This document shows, piece by piece, positions 19,275 through 33,015 of a DNA stretch of 56,259 nt (within the stretch, counting starts at the first letter, position 1; each line of letters starts with the position of its first letter). Made by a program: the position numbers and the translations under genes. Source of the DNA: Discostella pseudostelligera (lineage: Eukaryota; Bacillariophyta; Thalassiosirophyceae; Thalassiosirales; Thalassiosiraceae); contig JALLBK010000161.1 of assembly GCA_036940085.1 (NCBI GenBank), positions 1-56,259 of the forward strand, given 5' to 3'. The notes under the pieces were generated by a model. The model had not been told where the DNA came from and did no database searches. It saw nothing but the letters and a program-made list of their open reading frames with translations.

Positions 19275-21604
19275 TCAATGTGCAGAGCCTTTGATGTTGA
19301 CAAATGACGGCCTGGCGTTCAAATCGGGCACAGCCCCATCCAATTGTTTGTAAAACTCTACAAGCTCCTTTCCCTTGTTGGCGACATTCTCGGCATCGAA
19401 GCCAAACTTAACAAATAGCTCCTCAAGCGGGCCGGACATGCCAAATGTTGTCATTCCAACTTGTGCATGAGACCAACGGTGCCATCCATGTTCAGAGCTT
19501 GCCTCGACAGAGAGCGTAGGGATATTTCCAGGTAGTACGCTTCGACGGTAGGATTCATCTTGTTCGAGGAAGGCTTCCTGGCATGGCATGGACACAACCC
19601 TCGTACGGATGGAATGTTCTGATTGCAGGGCTTTTGCGGCATCAACACAACGCCACACCTCTGACCCAGTGGCTACCAACACAAGATCGGGAGCTCCATC
19701 ACCTCCTTCTGGGAGAATAATGTAACCTCCTTTCATGGCCTTATCTCTCGATGAATGCTCAAGTGCAGATACGGGAGCTCGAGTGCAGCAAATGACTGTG
19801 GGAGTATTGACACTCTTAAGTGCAATTTGATACGCCGCTGCCATCTCATTCAAATCCGCAGCACGGACAACATTCATGTTTGGCATCGCCCGCAAACTCT
19901 CGAGCATTTCCACTGGCTGATGAGTTGGTCCATCTTCGCCAAGCCCAATCGAATCATGAGTCATAATGTAAATTACACCGAATTTCGAAAGGGCAGAACA
20001 CCTCATAGCACCCAATGCATACCCAGCAAACTGCAGGAACGTTGCACAGAATGGACGCATGCCTCCGTAAGCAAACATACCGTTGCTAATGGCGGCCATT
20101 GCATGTTCTCTGACACCGAAGCGAATCATTCTGCCCTCTGGAGAGGCCTTCTGAAAATCAGTTGCTCCCTTGATTTGGCAGCAGTTGCTTTCTGTTAAAT
20201 CGGCACTTCCTCCCATCAACTCTGGCACTGTAGAAGCGACGGCGTTGAGGCATGCTTCCGAGAATTTACGCGTGGAATCCGGCTTATCCTTTCCATAAAT
20301 AAATGTGGGCAAGTCATCGAATACACCCTCGACGAGCTCATTGTTGAAACGGCGTTGGAGTTCAGTGGCTTTCTCCGGATAGGCCTCCATGTACTTTGCA
20401 AAGTTGGCCTCCCACGCAACTCGTGTCTTATCTCCCTCCGCAGCCTGCTGCGCGTAGTAGGCCGCAACATCCTCGTCAATGCAAAATGATTTCTGTGGAT
20501 CCAATCCGTACAAGCGAGATTTGACGGCCTCGATCTCACTGGCGCCAAGTGGTGCACCATGGCAGGAGGCCTTACCTTCCTTGTTGGGAGAGCCATAACC
20601 AATTGCTGTCCGAACTTTGATGAGTGTGGGTTTATCAGTTATCTTTTTGCCTTCCTCAATGGCAGCGCGAAGATCATCCAGTCCATTCGCAACATCATCC
20701 ACAGTCAACACTTGCCATCCATACGCCTCATAACGCATTTTGACATCTTCAGTAAAGGCCAGATCAGTACCTCCGTCAATGGTAATTTTGTTATCATCAT
20801 ACAAGACAATCAAATTACCAAGGCCCAAGTGGCCAGCGAGACTGCATGCCTCTCCGGAGATTCCCTCCTGAAGACACCCATCACCGCAGATTACGTAGGT
20901 CTTGTTGGAGATGATGTTTGGGAAGTCGGTAGTGTTGTACGTTGCACCAAGGTGCTTGGCTGCAATGGCCATTCCGACGGCGTTAGAGATTCCTTGTCCT
21001 AGAGGACCAGTGCAGACTTCGACTCCTGCAAATGTGTCGTAGTAATTATTGCATTAGTAGTAGAACAATAATGAATCTGTAGCAATGCTTCCAGATTCGC
21101 TGCGACAATCATTGATGTGCACATCTACTCACCCTTGGTGCAGAAGTTCTCAGGATGGCCAGGGGTAGTACTTCCCACCTGCCTGAAAGCTTTGAGTTGA
21201 TCCATACTGCAATCCTCGTAGCCACTCAAATGCAACATGATGTACTGCAATGCGCACGCATGTCCATTGCTCAAGACGAAACGATCCCTATTCCACCACT
21301 TTGGATCCGCGGCGCTATGATCCCGTCCCACGCCACCAGAAGATACAGCCGACCAAAGTAAATGAGCCATGGGAGCGCATCCCATGGGAGCACCGGGATG
21401 GCCCGAGTTGGCTTTTTGGACCATGTCGGCCGCGAGAGCGCGGATGGTGTTGATGCATTTGAGTTCGAGCGGAGAGCCCTTGTAGGACGCGAGTTGCGAC
21501 GTTTGGTGGTCCGTCTCGGTGTGGATGCGCTTCGTGGGAGGCTCGTTGGTCATGATGATGTTCGTTTGGAGGCGGCTGTTGTCGTCGTTGACGGTATATC
21601 CCAT
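19275..21604 (-). CDS. Transketolase
   Basis: Two exons, 21133-21604 and 19275-21025, with one phase-1 intron, giving 740 aa. Thiamine-diphosphate and substrate motifs are [19 protein letters not shown] and [11 protein letters not shown] in exon 1, then [18 protein letters not shown] and [15 protein letters not shown] in exon 2. The pyrimidine domain has [16 protein letters not shown] and [18 protein letters not shown]. Transketolase moves two-carbon units in the pentose phosphate and Calvin cycles. The first ~45 residues are hydrophilic ([19 protein letters not shown]) with no signal peptide, so this is probably a cytosolic form, which fits the oxidative/non-oxidative pentose phosphate pathway; this is inferred. 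It lies in tandem with the plastid GAPDH gene on the same strand, 759 bp apart, without sign of co-transcription. Confidence 0.95.
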
Positions 21605-22363
21605 GCTCTATTGATTAATTATTGATGGTTGGTGGTCCACCCTTCAATTGATTTGTGAAGGTGACGGTGACTTTGATGGTGATGGTGAACGGGGTGGAAA
21701 ATGGATGGAGGTGGCTGGATTTGTGTCACTGACAATCAGTGTGTGGCGGGCACAAGATGGGGCGGGAGTGACGGTTAGATTCTACAGGATTCTACCTATT
21801 CCTACGCAGCCTAAAATGGCGCGCCGCTTCCTATGTATCTTCTTCCGTCAATCTCATTTTTGCAGTTTCATCATCATCTCGACGTCATGCTTCTGCAATC
21901 TGATGCATTGCTCCGATCGGTTGATAGGTTGGTATGCTCCGTCGGTGGATAATAATATTATTATGATTGCAAGGATATGCATTTGTTTGGTTCATCACGG
22001 GCGTGCTTGAACAATGGTTGAAAAGTGCGAACAATGACGGGTGCGGAAAAGCAGTGTGCATTCAGCTCGCTCTCGGCTCTCGCGGCATGGCTGTAAAGTT
22101 TGTGTATCGATCGTAATCGGATGTGCCGGGGTTCATGGGAAATGTCAGTGAAAGATTCTCAGGAGTTATGTTCACTGTAGTTGATGCTTCAGAGATGAAT
22201 TCAAGTACAAAGTACAATAAATAATACTATTCTGTTCTTGTACTTCTTTTAATGTTTATTGCGCATGTTAATTATACTGGTAGCAGAATAATTCCACATT
22301 CACCATGTATCTCCCGATATCCAACCTCTAGAAAGTCCTTCTTCGCCAAACGAGAGAATTAAC
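21605..22363. other. Intergenic spacer, transketolase upstream / GAPDH downstream
   Basis: 759 bp with no gene I can support. It contains a short hairpin near the GAPDH 3' end (22210-22245), a CTACAGGAT nonamer (21782-21790) also seen twice near SMC2, and a weak GGGCGGGAG close to an E2F box. Confidence 0.5.
22210..22245. repeat. Short hairpin 3' of GAPDH
   Basis: AAGTACAA (22210-22217) and TTGTACTT (22238-22245) form an 8 bp perfect stem with a 20 nt AT-rich loop, about 120 nt past the GAPDH stop. The left arm is preceded by an overlapping AAGTACAA copy (22203). A 3' UTR or end-processing role is possible. Confidence 0.35.
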
Positions 22364-23982
<1,619 letters not shown>

Positions 23983-24405
23983 ATGAAGGCCGCCTCGCTA
24001 CCGATTGTATCTTTATGTGCTCTGACATCCAGAACGACCGCTTTCATACCATCTCATTCTATTCATTTCCAACAACAAATAATCTCAACTCCATCGACAC
24101 GACGACAACAGCAACTACTACATCAACATCATGCAGAACCACTCGAACGCGGCAGTACCGTCGTCGTATGCATCGGACCCACGTGCAAAAAGAATGGAGG
24201 CAAAAAGGCCTTGTCCATATTTGAAGAATTAGCTCCCGATCTTGGTATTACTGTAGATACTATGAATTGTGTATCGGAATGTGCCGAGTGTGGATTAGGA
24301 CCGAATGTAGAAATACGAAAATTGGGTGATGACGGTCCTTTTTATCCGATCAAGAATGGAGTTAAAAGTGAGGAGAATGTGAAGAGTGTTTTGGGCATTG
24401 AATGA
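23983..24405 (+). CDS. Plastid thioredoxin-like [2Fe-2S] ferredoxin-family protein
   Basis: A single exon; the ATG at 23983 gives 140 aa beginning [16 protein letters not shown], a signal peptide, then RTTAFIPS, a plastid motif. An upstream ATG at 23932 would add 17 hydrophilic residues and spoil the signal peptide. The mature part has four cluster-type cysteines in the pattern of thioredoxin-like ferredoxins: [11 protein letters not shown], then about 36 residues later [16 protein letters not shown]. This fold is found as a free protein and as a subunit of NADH dehydrogenase-type and hydrogenase complexes. The plastid location suggests electron transfer or Fe-S sensing; the partner is unknown. 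The extra Cys (CxxCGLGP) makes cluster ligand assignment uncertain. Convergent with the RRM gene. Confidence 0.78.
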   Translation: MKAASLPIVSLCALTSRTTAFIPSHSIHFQQQIISTPSTRRQQQLLHQHHAEPLERGSTVVVCIGPTCKKNGGKKALSIFEELAPDLGITVDTMNCVSECAECGLGPNVEIRKLGDDGPFYPIKNGVKSEENVKSVLGIE

Positions 24406-24697
24406 AAGAAAGAACGATTCCTGGAATGTATTTGATCATAATCATACCCAATCAGTTCAATTGGTGTTGCCTTCCGCCTTTTTCATTGGTAGAGAGAGAG
24501 AGCGTGGTGCATCCTCCTAGAATTGATCTCATTGAAAGAGATACGTCAGGAGAGAAGGCATCACAATAACAGCGGTGGGTTAATCTGGACAGGGACATGA
24601 ATTGTCCAGTGCCAACGATTTCGCTGACAATAACGTCCTAGAGAGAATCTGTAGATGAAATGCTACGGCCATGGATAACTCTATTATCAACATACAA

Positions 24698-25861
24698 TTA
24701 TTCTTTCTTTCCCTTGAACTTCAGCATGCGCAGCACCGCTGCCTTCTTGGCGCGTTGTTTCTTCGTTAACTTTACTGGCGGTGATCCTTCGGATTTGGGT
24801 GTTGCTCTCTTTCCATGTTTAGGACTTGCTGCTCCCTTCTTCGGCATCGTTTTGTTCTTCTCCTTTGCACTTGGTGAGACAAGTGTTTCGTTTGCATCTG
24901 CGGGTGCTTTTGCATCCGACTTTGCATCATGCTGTTTCTTAGTCTTTGATTCCGGCCGATCGGTTGTTCTGGCATGACCATCTCTATGCTGCGAATCTAC
25001 TTTAGTTGCATCCGACGTTTCTTTCTTAGGCTTTTTATGCTCCATATCTTTGGTAGACCCTTGCGTATCTGCTGCTGATACTTTAGCTGTATTCTTGTCG
25101 GTGCCATCCGATCTTCGCCTTTTCTTTATCTTCTTCGTATCCTTTGTCTTTTTACCTTTTGCACTCGAATCATCCCTGTTGTCGCCGTCTACTACTGCAT
25201 CCCCACCATCCTCTTTCTTCTCCTCTTTCGACCTAGCAATCAAATTTGCCACCTTCTCCTCCGTCCTACGAACAATATCTGACAATTCACTTTTTGTACG
25301 TGTTGGTCGAACACTCACTCTACGACCCTTGCCCAAAAACGCCTTATTGTGGAATTCAGTAATACCTCGTTGATATGATTCCTCATTGGCCAAATCAACA
25401 AAGGCCACACCACGAAAATGTTTTTCGCCAGTCTTCTGGTCTCGATCATACACGAGACGTACGGATGTGACATTGCATCGTTTTTCGAGGAAGGCGAATC
25501 GAATATCTGATTGGGATGCATCGTATGGAATATTTTTGAGGTGGAGTGAATACGTTGTTGCGGTTCGCGTTGTTGTCGTTGTATCTGAAATATTTGTTGT
25601 TGGCCATGAATTATTGCAGTCGGTACTATCAATAGTATTGTTGACATCGCCGAAGGTTGATTGCCCTTCTGTATCATTGAATTTGTTTTTGGTTGACTTC
25701 TGTTTCTTAGTATTGACGATGATTTCATGTTTTACGTCGCCGGTGCTACTGCTACTGCCTTCATCTACATCCTGAGCAGATGCCCAAGCTGATGCGGCCA
25801 TCAATATCTCGTCGTCGTCGTCGCCGCCGTCGTCGTCATCATCTCTGTCGTTGCTGCCCAT
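24698..25861 (-). CDS. RRM-domain RNA-binding protein with Lys-rich tail
   Basis: A single exon of 387 aa from the ATG at 25861. An acidic N-terminus (DDDDDGGDDDDE), coded by a GTC/GAC triplet run, is followed by one RRM at about residues 100-185. RNP2 is LHLKNIPY and RNP1 is FRGVAFVDL. After it comes a helix RRTEEKVANLIARSKEEKK, then a long disordered Lys/Ser/Asp-rich tail ending KKAAVLRMLKFKGKK. The layout resembles nucleolar and ribosome-biogenesis RRM proteins (NOP6-like), but I cannot name an ortholog. Convergent with the [2Fe-2S] gene (292 bp) and divergent from the next gene. Confidence 0.8.
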   Translation of the reverse strand: MGSNDRDDDDDGGDDDDEILMAASAWASAQDVDEGSSSSTGDVKHEIIVNTKKQKSTKNKFNDTEGQSTFGDVNNTIDSTDCNNSWPTTNISDTTTTTRTATTYSLHLKNIPYDASQSDIRFAFLEKRCNVTSVRLVYDRDQKTGEKHFRGVAFVDLANEESYQRGITEFHNKAFLGKGRRVSVRPTRTKSELSDIVRRTEEKVANLIARSKEEKKEDGGDAVVDGDNRDDSSAKGKKTKDTKKIKKRRRSDGTDKNTAKVSAADTQGSTKDMEHKKPKKETSDATKVDSQHRDGHARTTDRPESKTKKQHDAKSDAKAPADANETLVSPSAKEKNKTMPKKGAASPKHGKRATPKSEGSPPVKLTKKQRAKKAAVLRMLKFKGKKE

Positions 25862-26342
25862 CCTGATCCTGTCTGCGAGTGATAGGAGTCGGCAATAATG
25901 TTACTATACAGACTGAAGGTGAAGTAGAAGCTGGTTGCGGTGGCGATAGTCGATGGGATCGATATTGATAGTCAGTAATATGATGCGACGGAGGCGGAAG
26001 ATATCGAATTGATTGATGTTTGATTTTGGGGTGGCTTTTGAATTTGAATGGTGATGGTGTGGACGAATTGGCGGGAAGTCGATTTGGCGAAGAAATATTT
26101 AGTGAAAGTAGCGGGAAGACAATCAATACGGTCCACCACGCACCCAGCAAGCAACACCTCCGTCTCACCCAACATCAGCAGGCACAATACTAGATACGAT
26201 TGCTTAGGATTGCTTCCACATACCCCTCTTCATATCAATAATGCATCTCCTCTCTCATGAGGGAATAAGACAGGGAGGTTGATGGCATCGGTCATCCGAC
26301 TATTTTTGCTGCAAATGAAGCTGGATCCCAAGATTGTAATAG
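25862..26342. promoter_or_regulatory. Divergent promoter RRM protein / unknown plastid protein
   Basis: 481 bp with an E2F-like box ATTGGCGGGAAG (core GGCGGGAA 26070-26077), a related TTTGGCGAAG at about 26084 and AGCGGGAA near 26110. No gene is seen. Confidence 0.45.
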
Positions 26343-27974
26343 ATGGTAGTGATGGTGTTGATGTCACGGGGCATACTAGTTGCTCAATTCTGTCTACTCC
26401 TTGATTGGCATATTGGTCATGGTCATCCGCGGTTGTATTCTCCTACATTCGTTCAGTCCTTCGCACCACCTCAAATATCAGGACTCTATCCATCGATGCA
26501 TTCATTTCATCAAAAAGCACCCACTGCGAAATTATTTGATGTTATGAATGGGTCTGATAGGTTGAAGGTTGGGGTCGATGAGGTGGATATCACAGAATAT
26601 CCTGACACTGCTACTCAATCGCTATCTTTCATCCCACCATCGGCTCCACCCAAGAACAATTCCACTATATTATCATCCGAAGCCGGTATATCTGAAATAG
26701 ATGTTTCCAAAATCAGCGAAGCCCAGGTTCTCCTGGCTTGTCGATCTTGGCTCCTACGCAAGCACAAACTCGATTGGAAGGAGAAGAAACGTAGGGCTGA
26801 GGCGGCATCCTCCCCATTGAACAATGAAGGATATTTCTGGCCGGATCCTAACGATTTACTCTATCTACGAGAAGATCCCGATCCGTACGATCTGAATTAT
26901 AATGAAACCTATGGGGAATATTATGGCTACAAACGTAATGGGGTTCGTTTCCTCCAATCGACTGGAGATACAACCTACAGTGGAAAAAGTTACTATGAAG
27001 AAGAACCGGTAGTAGAGGAGCGGGTGAGTACGTCCAAGAATCCATTTTCGGCCAACCCAGCCTATCCTTCAAAGGAGTATGAGCGACGCTCGAATGCCAG
27101 ACTTCAATTATTTAACAATCAAACCTGGAAAGAGGAATGGTACAATCGAAGATGGAGAGGTAAAGTTGCCACACCAATGCAGAAAACAACCGAACACGAA
27201 GAGAGATTACTTCGTGATATACCCAATGATATCCTAGAATCACTATCTTTCGACTCCATGACGGAAGCAGAGGTGTCCGAGGCAATTATGGCACATTTGA
27301 ATGCAAATTATAGAAAGTCAGAATCGAGGAGAGGCAATAAGGATAAGAGACAGGTCGAACGAGAAGCCTTTAGGGTATGGAGAGAACAAGTGAAACAGGA
27401 GGCATTGAATGCAACAGGCAATGCAACGAAGTCGGTTTTGCTTGCATCCACGAAGGAGGATGTACTTTCATTTTCGCCATCGATAGATGCAATGAAACAG
27501 TTAAAGAAACGAAGATCAGACAAGTCAAAAAGAGCATTCCAAACGCGAATATCGAAAACCCAATCAGTTCCTTCCACAACCGTAAAGATAACCAAGTTAC
27601 CACGAGGTAGTAGCAGCAAAGACGACGAGGTGCGGCATGACAGTAATGACAGATATACTGTTCGATTAGATAATCCCAATGAGGTGGAAGAAGTCACTTC
27701 ACCCATGCAAGCAATCCTTCACATCGATATGGCATTAGATCACAACTTATGGCCCTCCCAGAAACATGTGGAAATGATAATGAAACCCGGTCGACTAGGA
27801 CGACGGAGAGAAACATTGCGGCGGATCTTGAGTGAATGCTTTGATCTACGAGGGAAATGTGTGCCCAATCCTAATGCCAGCGGTGACGGTGGAGAAGAGC
27901 CGTTAATATTTGTGACGCAATGTGGAATTGACGACCTTGGTGCGTTTGTATTGGCCAAGCTGAATCAAGAATAA
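26343..27974 (+). CDS. Unknown protein, putatively plastid-targeted
   Basis: A single exon of 543 aa starting at the ATG at 26343. I do not recognise a family. The first ~20 residues are hydrophobic (MVVMVLMSRGILVAQFCLLL), and at about residue 39 is VQSFAPPQ, which fits the diatom signal plus transit pattern with Phe at the cleavage site. The middle (residues 130-450) is rich in Lys, Arg and Glu, with a short conserved-looking aromatic stretch, GYFWPDPNDLLYLRED, and repeated Tyr near residues 180-200. The C-terminal ~90 residues look globular: MQAILHIDMALDHNLWP, a basic GRLGRRRETLRRIL helix, and a final GIDDLGAFVLAKLNQ. It may bind nucleic acid or ribosomes given the basic segments; this is only a guess. 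Convergent with SMC2 (132 bp between stops). Confidence 0.75.
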   Translation: MVVMVLMSRGILVAQFCLLLDWHIGHGHPRLYSPTFVQSFAPPQISGLYPSMHSFHQKAPTAKLFDVMNGSDRLKVGVDEVDITEYPDTATQSLSFIPPSAPPKNNSTILSSEAGISEIDVSKISEAQVLLACRSWLLRKHKLDWKEKKRRAEAASSPLNNEGYFWPDPNDLLYLREDPDPYDLNYNETYGEYYGYKRNGVRFLQSTGDTTYSGKSYYEEEPVVEERVSTSKNPFSANPAYPSKEYERRSNARLQLFNNQTWKEEWYNRRWRGKVATPMQKTTEHEERLLRDIPNDILESLSFDSMTEAEVSEAIMAHLNANYRKSESRRGNKDKRQVEREAFRVWREQVKQEALNATGNATKSVLLASTKEDVLSFSPSIDAMKQLKKRRSDKSKRAFQTRISKTQSVPSTTVKITKLPRGSSSKDDEVRHDSNDRYTVRLDNPNEVEEVTSPMQAILHIDMALDHNLWPSQKHVEMIMKPGRLGRRRETLRRILSECFDLRGKCVPNPNASGDGGEEPLIFVTQCGIDDLGAFVLAKLNQE

Positions 27975-28106
27975 AGCGCACTTGGTTCAATCTGGGCAAG
28001 TCGAATTTGTCAATGACGTTCTCAATGGAATTTATAATATGCATTCAAACTTAATATATTTCCTGCCATCCTCCTGTAATCTGCACCTTTTATTCTACAC
28101 GCAAGC

Positions 28107-31100
28107 TCAGACGACTTCAATGGCATTTTCTTTTCCGAATTCATTCCTGCCTCGTCGTCTTTTGGAAAGATCGTTATCGGAGTTGTTACTACCAGCGGAA
28201 CGGGGCCTTGAATTTGCACCTGATCCGAGCGTTCGCGACACAGTCGATACACCATCGACGAACTTAGTTCGGAAGATGACATTGGCATTATTGAACATGC
28301 CCTCCTTCAACGATACGACGATAAACTGACTTTGAGAGAAGTGTGTTCTCAACATATTGCCAATGTTTTGAGTGTGACTCAAATCAAGCGCTGCGTCTAC
28401 TTCGTCCAAAATGTACATGGGTGCGGGCTTGTAAAGCAACAATGCGAGAATCAATGATAACGCAATCAATGATCGCTGTCCTCCACTTAGCTCACTAAGA
28501 CTCTCCTTCCAAATATCACCAAATGCAATCTTAACTTCCAGACCTTCCCATGATTGCATGCCCTCGGGAGGCTCCAACTTGGCACTTGTCCCAGGCAACA
28601 GGGTGGAGAAGATTGACCCAAAGTCCTTATTTACCTTCTTCCACACGCGCTCCAACTCGATCTTCTTCTTGGCATCTAAATTCTCAATGACGGCCTCGAT
28701 CTTCTTCTTGTCATTCTCGACAACCTTACGCTTTCGAAGAAGCTCTGTATATTCACCCTCTGCCTTTTCAATCATACCCATTACTTTCTTATTAATCTTC
28801 TTTGCCTGTGAGGTGGAACAGTAGTCAAATTAGTACGGTTTGAGACAGCATGAAGGCGATGAACAAATAGCGCATGAAAAAGTCCGCCATGAGTTAAGCT
28901 TACCAGTGACGTCTGCTCTGCCTGCAAATCTTTCAGATGCTTGCTCATCTCCGCTGGGTTTGTCTCTTCGAAATCGTAATCTCCACCGGCGACACCAAAC
29001 GCTTCTTTCTCAGTTTCGATCCATGCATATTTGCTTATCATGTGCTTTAAGAATTTCTCAGCCTTGGCTTGCTCCGAATGAAACTTGGTTATCTTGACCG
29101 ATAGCTTCTTCCCTTCAATTTCAGCAGCTTCTGCCTTTTCGATGAGCTTTGCCCGTTGCTTTGAGAGTGCGCTGAGTTCTTCTGAGCATGTCTTCAGCTT
29201 CGATTCGAGGTCGTCAAGGACTGACTTCGCCTCCTCCCATGCTGCCTTGAGCTGTCCAACTTTCATTTCGAAGTTCGCCTCATCTTCTTTCGCAGCATCC
29301 AACGCCTTCTCAGCAACTCGCACGGCTTCTTTTGCAGCTTCCATATCTTCCTGCGAGCTTTTCACTTCCAGGTCAAGCTCTTGAGACTTAACCTCGGCCT
29401 AGGTAATGAAGCAATAACATGTTGCGCTGATGAGTAACGAACCAGGGTGTATGAGAGAATGCACAAGAGTCTCTGGGTGCACCTACCTCTCGTGCCGCGT
29501 TTTCTTTCGATACAACCAGCTCCTTCGCTTCTTTTACCCTCGTTTCAATGTCTTTCAATCTGTTTTCTCTATCTTGGGTCAGCTGTGCCTCCTGCTCTTT
29601 GAGCTCATTGTACAGTGCCCATTTCTCACTCTTCGTCTTCTCCATTAGCTCTACCTCCTCCTTGGCATCAGCAATTTCTTTCGTCATGGCATCAAATTTA
29701 TCCTTGAGCATTCCGTACGAAGTTTGGGAGATGTGCTTTTCCACCGCCTCAAGTTCAGACGTTGCAATTTCAAGCTCCGCACCGAACTTTTCGAACTGCT
29801 GTACTTGGGACAACATGCTCTCCAACTTCTTCTCGACAATGTCCATCCGCTTCAATTTCTCCTTGAGCTCTTTGGATGCGGCAGCCAACTGCGATATCTT
29901 TGACAATATCGACCCAAGATTGTCCTTCGATCCACCCGAAATGAGGCCGGAAGGTTCGTAAACATCTCCATCGACCGTAACTGTCCTTGTCTTGGTAGCA
30001 TCACAAATCGCGTTGGCAGCCTTCATCTCGTCGACAACTAGAGTTGAGCCGAAGACATGTTCGATGGCATTACGGACTTCTTCATCATAGCCGACAAGTT
30101 CAATCGCAGGCTGTGCTGTCGTATTCATATCCTTTGCCATGGATGAGGCCCGATCCACGACATTACATGATACTCTCCTAGGGACAATTTTGTCTAGTGG
30201 GATGATAGTCACACGTCGTTGGAGTTTGCCATTGTTGAGCAGAGCCTTTCCGGTGATAGCCTCATCAACCACAACCTGGTAGAGCTTTCCACCAGCGACA
30301 ACCTCAAGAGCGGTGGAGTATTTGGGAATCTTGACGTCGATAAGACGAGCGACCAAGCCCTTAACCTTTGCCCTATCAAATCCACGAACCGGGTCGCTGT
30401 AATTGAACGCGAGTCTACCCTCCAGTTGAGCCGAGAGAGTACCAACCTTTTCTTTGAGAATTGAAATGGAATTCTCGAGCTCAATCTTTTCATTGTCAAG
30501 TGAATTGAATTCAGACTCCGAAAATCCAGTCTGGGAAAGCTTATTGCGTAGAGCTTCGACCTTTTTGGCAGTGACCTCTCGCTTTTGTGACAACGACGCC
30601 GCTGATGATTGTTCCTTTTTCATGTCCTTCTCGACAGTCTAATCATGACAATAATCAATATCAAATATGAGACACCCATAATCGTCGAGAATGAGTCAAT
30701 TGGAAACGAGCAGTACTTACTTTCAAAGATTTATCGAGGTGATTAATCTTCATCTGAGCTTGCTTCGCTTTAGCATCAGCATTGTTGGCTTCACTGTGAG
30801 CATTGCTGATTTGATCGGGAAGTGTCCGACCTTCGTCACCCTCCTCGGAACTGATACCTGCGCACATATTTTGATACTCCGTCTGTAGGCGGGCTAAGTT
30901 CACTTCAGCTTGCACTGCTTCATCTTTTGCTTTTTGAATCGCAGAGATCTTCATGGAAATATTCTTCTCCATCTTGGATATAGCGTTGCTGGATTCCGTC
31001 ACCGTCAATTGTGCCTCCTCGACGTCCTTTGTCGCACTAGCCACGGCCAACTTTTTGTTCTTCCAAGCCGATGTCGCCTTGACGAGATCCTTCGATTTAC

Positions 31101-32198
31101 TCTCCTCGTCCGCCTTGGCCGCATTATGGGATGTCTCCAGCTCGCTGTTCATCTCACCGGAGATCTTTTCAATTTCCTCCTCCTTTGCCTTTACTTCCGC
31201 CCTCGCCGCTCGCATCGTGTTTTCATGCATTACTATCTCCTCCTCCATCTTGGCATGATCCTCTGAATTCTTACTAAGGATGTTCTGAGCTGCCACATAT
31301 TCACTCGCCACGACGAACCGTTCAATCCTCTCAATGTCAGCATTGTTCTTACTCCATTTGAGATACTGCTGTTTCTCTCCACGCAGGCGTTCAAGTGTGG
31401 GTGTGATTTCCTCGGAAAGGATGGAGTTGATTTCGTCGACCTTCATCTGCTTCTTCTCAATGGTTTTAATGGCAGTGTTCTTCTTGTTTTCGTACATGCG
31501 GGTACCAGCGGCCTCTTCTACCATGCCAAGAATCTCGGCCGGTTTCATATTGAGAACTTTGGTGATGCGTCCTGAATAGATGTTATACAACGATGTAGAA
31601 TGCATGAGCTTCGAGACAAAGAAGTATTAGGTCGATGAGAGGTGAGATAATACTTACCTTGCATGATCAGGAAATGTGGATTATTCACATTGAGTTGCAC
31701 CGAGTGAAATAGGTTCGCCACCTGTCCAGCAGGTGAGTTCCGTCCATTAATCAAATATTTGCTCTTCCCCCCAATGAGCACCTGACGCGTCACATTCACC
31801 TCCTTGTACTGCTCATACCCCACAGGACTTAGCGTTTCATCTTCATTATCGAACACAATGGTAACACTGGCCTTGTTGACACCTGCCTGACCCTGTTTGT
31901 ATACAAGCTCCGACAAGTTCCCGGCACGGACTTGGGAGAGGTTGGTGATGCCGAGAACGAAGCAGATGGAGTCGAGAATGTTGGACTTTCCTGATCCATT
32001 GAGACCCGTGATGGCATTGAAATGTGGATCAAATCTGTAGATGTTATGCAAGGCAATGGGCGATGGGTGAGACAAACGACACAGAAGCAATGAAATCGAC
32101 GCTACATACATCATCTCAAAATCAATGACGTACCCAGCGATGACAGTACGATGAGCGTACGATTTGAATCCATCAACAACGATTTCTTTAATGTGCAT
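28107..32198 (-). CDS. SMC2: Condensin subunit SMC2
   Basis: Six exons: 32134-32198, 31658-32034, 30721-31571, 29487-30638, 28904-29398 and 28107-28805, all GT-AG, giving 1212 aa, the usual SMC2 length. The ATPase head has Walker [10 protein letters not shown] (about residue 33), the signature LSGGQRSL (about 1086) and Walker [11 protein letters not shown] (about 1111). SMC2-specific text includes [41 protein letters not shown] and the late [18 protein letters not shown]. Two long coiled coils flank a hinge with [20 protein letters not shown] and [13 protein letters not shown]2 pairs with SMC4 in condensin to compact mitotic chromosomes. The tail after VSTVSR is Arg/Ser/Asn-rich. An E2F-like box upstream (32617-32627) would suit cell-cycle control. 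Confidence 0.95.
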
Positions 32199-33015
32199 GG
32201 TGACAGATAATGTCAGTAAGACAAGAGACAAGAGGTAGTGAAGGCGGCGGCGTCCGCTGGTGGTGGAGCAACAGCTGACTCTACAGGATGATGTTGAAAT
32301 TAATCGGTGAGCGCTCTACTCTCGACCACCTCTGTCGGCACACTAGCATTCAGCTGAATGGTATTCTTTATTACTCTATCTGGTTGGCTATTCCTATCAA
32401 AGGCTTTGTCGTCGACGAGCGGCAGGAGTAGTTGCGTCGGCAGTGCGCCATGGTGAGCAAGGGCGGAAGCCGACGGCGCGCCAACCAAATTTACCAACGG
32501 TAAACTCGAATACGTACAATATTTTTGTATGTACCCACTCATTATGGATTTCTTTGGAGCGAAGGGAGTGAACAACTAGAGGTGGCTGGTGGGAGAAGAG
32601 CGAGAAAGAGCCATCTCTCCCGCCAAATAAATACAGATTTATCATGCTAAAATTTTCATTCGACGCTGAACTTGAAGCGAGAGAGAGCGAATGGCACGTG
32701 CTCGGCGCATGTCCCACACACCGAGACGCGTGACGTGTCACAGGATGCTACAGGATGGTTCATGAGAACCAAACAATCCAATGAAAGTCAAAGAAAGCGA
32801 GGGGGTAAGGTGGAGGAAATTGAAGGTGACCATGAAGGCGATTGTTGATTGTTGCTTCCATTTCCTATCAAACCCACAGCAATCACAATAACATCAACAT
32901 TCAGCATAAATCTGGCACCATCCATTTTTTCATGCAAACATCATAATTTGATCCAACGCACCATCAAACGTCTATCCCTACAACACTCCTATCTCCCATC
33001 CATTAATTTTGAACC
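32199..33015. promoter_or_regulatory. Divergent promoter SMC2 / FTR1
   Basis: 817 bp with CTCCCGCCAAA (32617-32627, E2F-like), a CACGTG at 32695-32700, a near-palindrome GTGACGTGTCAC at 32730-32741, and two CTACAGGAT nonamers (32281-32289 and 32748-32756). Small open frames at 32300-32741 show no family features. Confidence 0.45.

Noticed and set aside
21648..22010. A 120-codon frame between transketolase and GAPDH.
   Set aside because: No family feature and low-complexity start; typical chance frame.
32300..32741. Open frames upstream of SMC2.
   Set aside because: They run over promoter boxes and show no domain.
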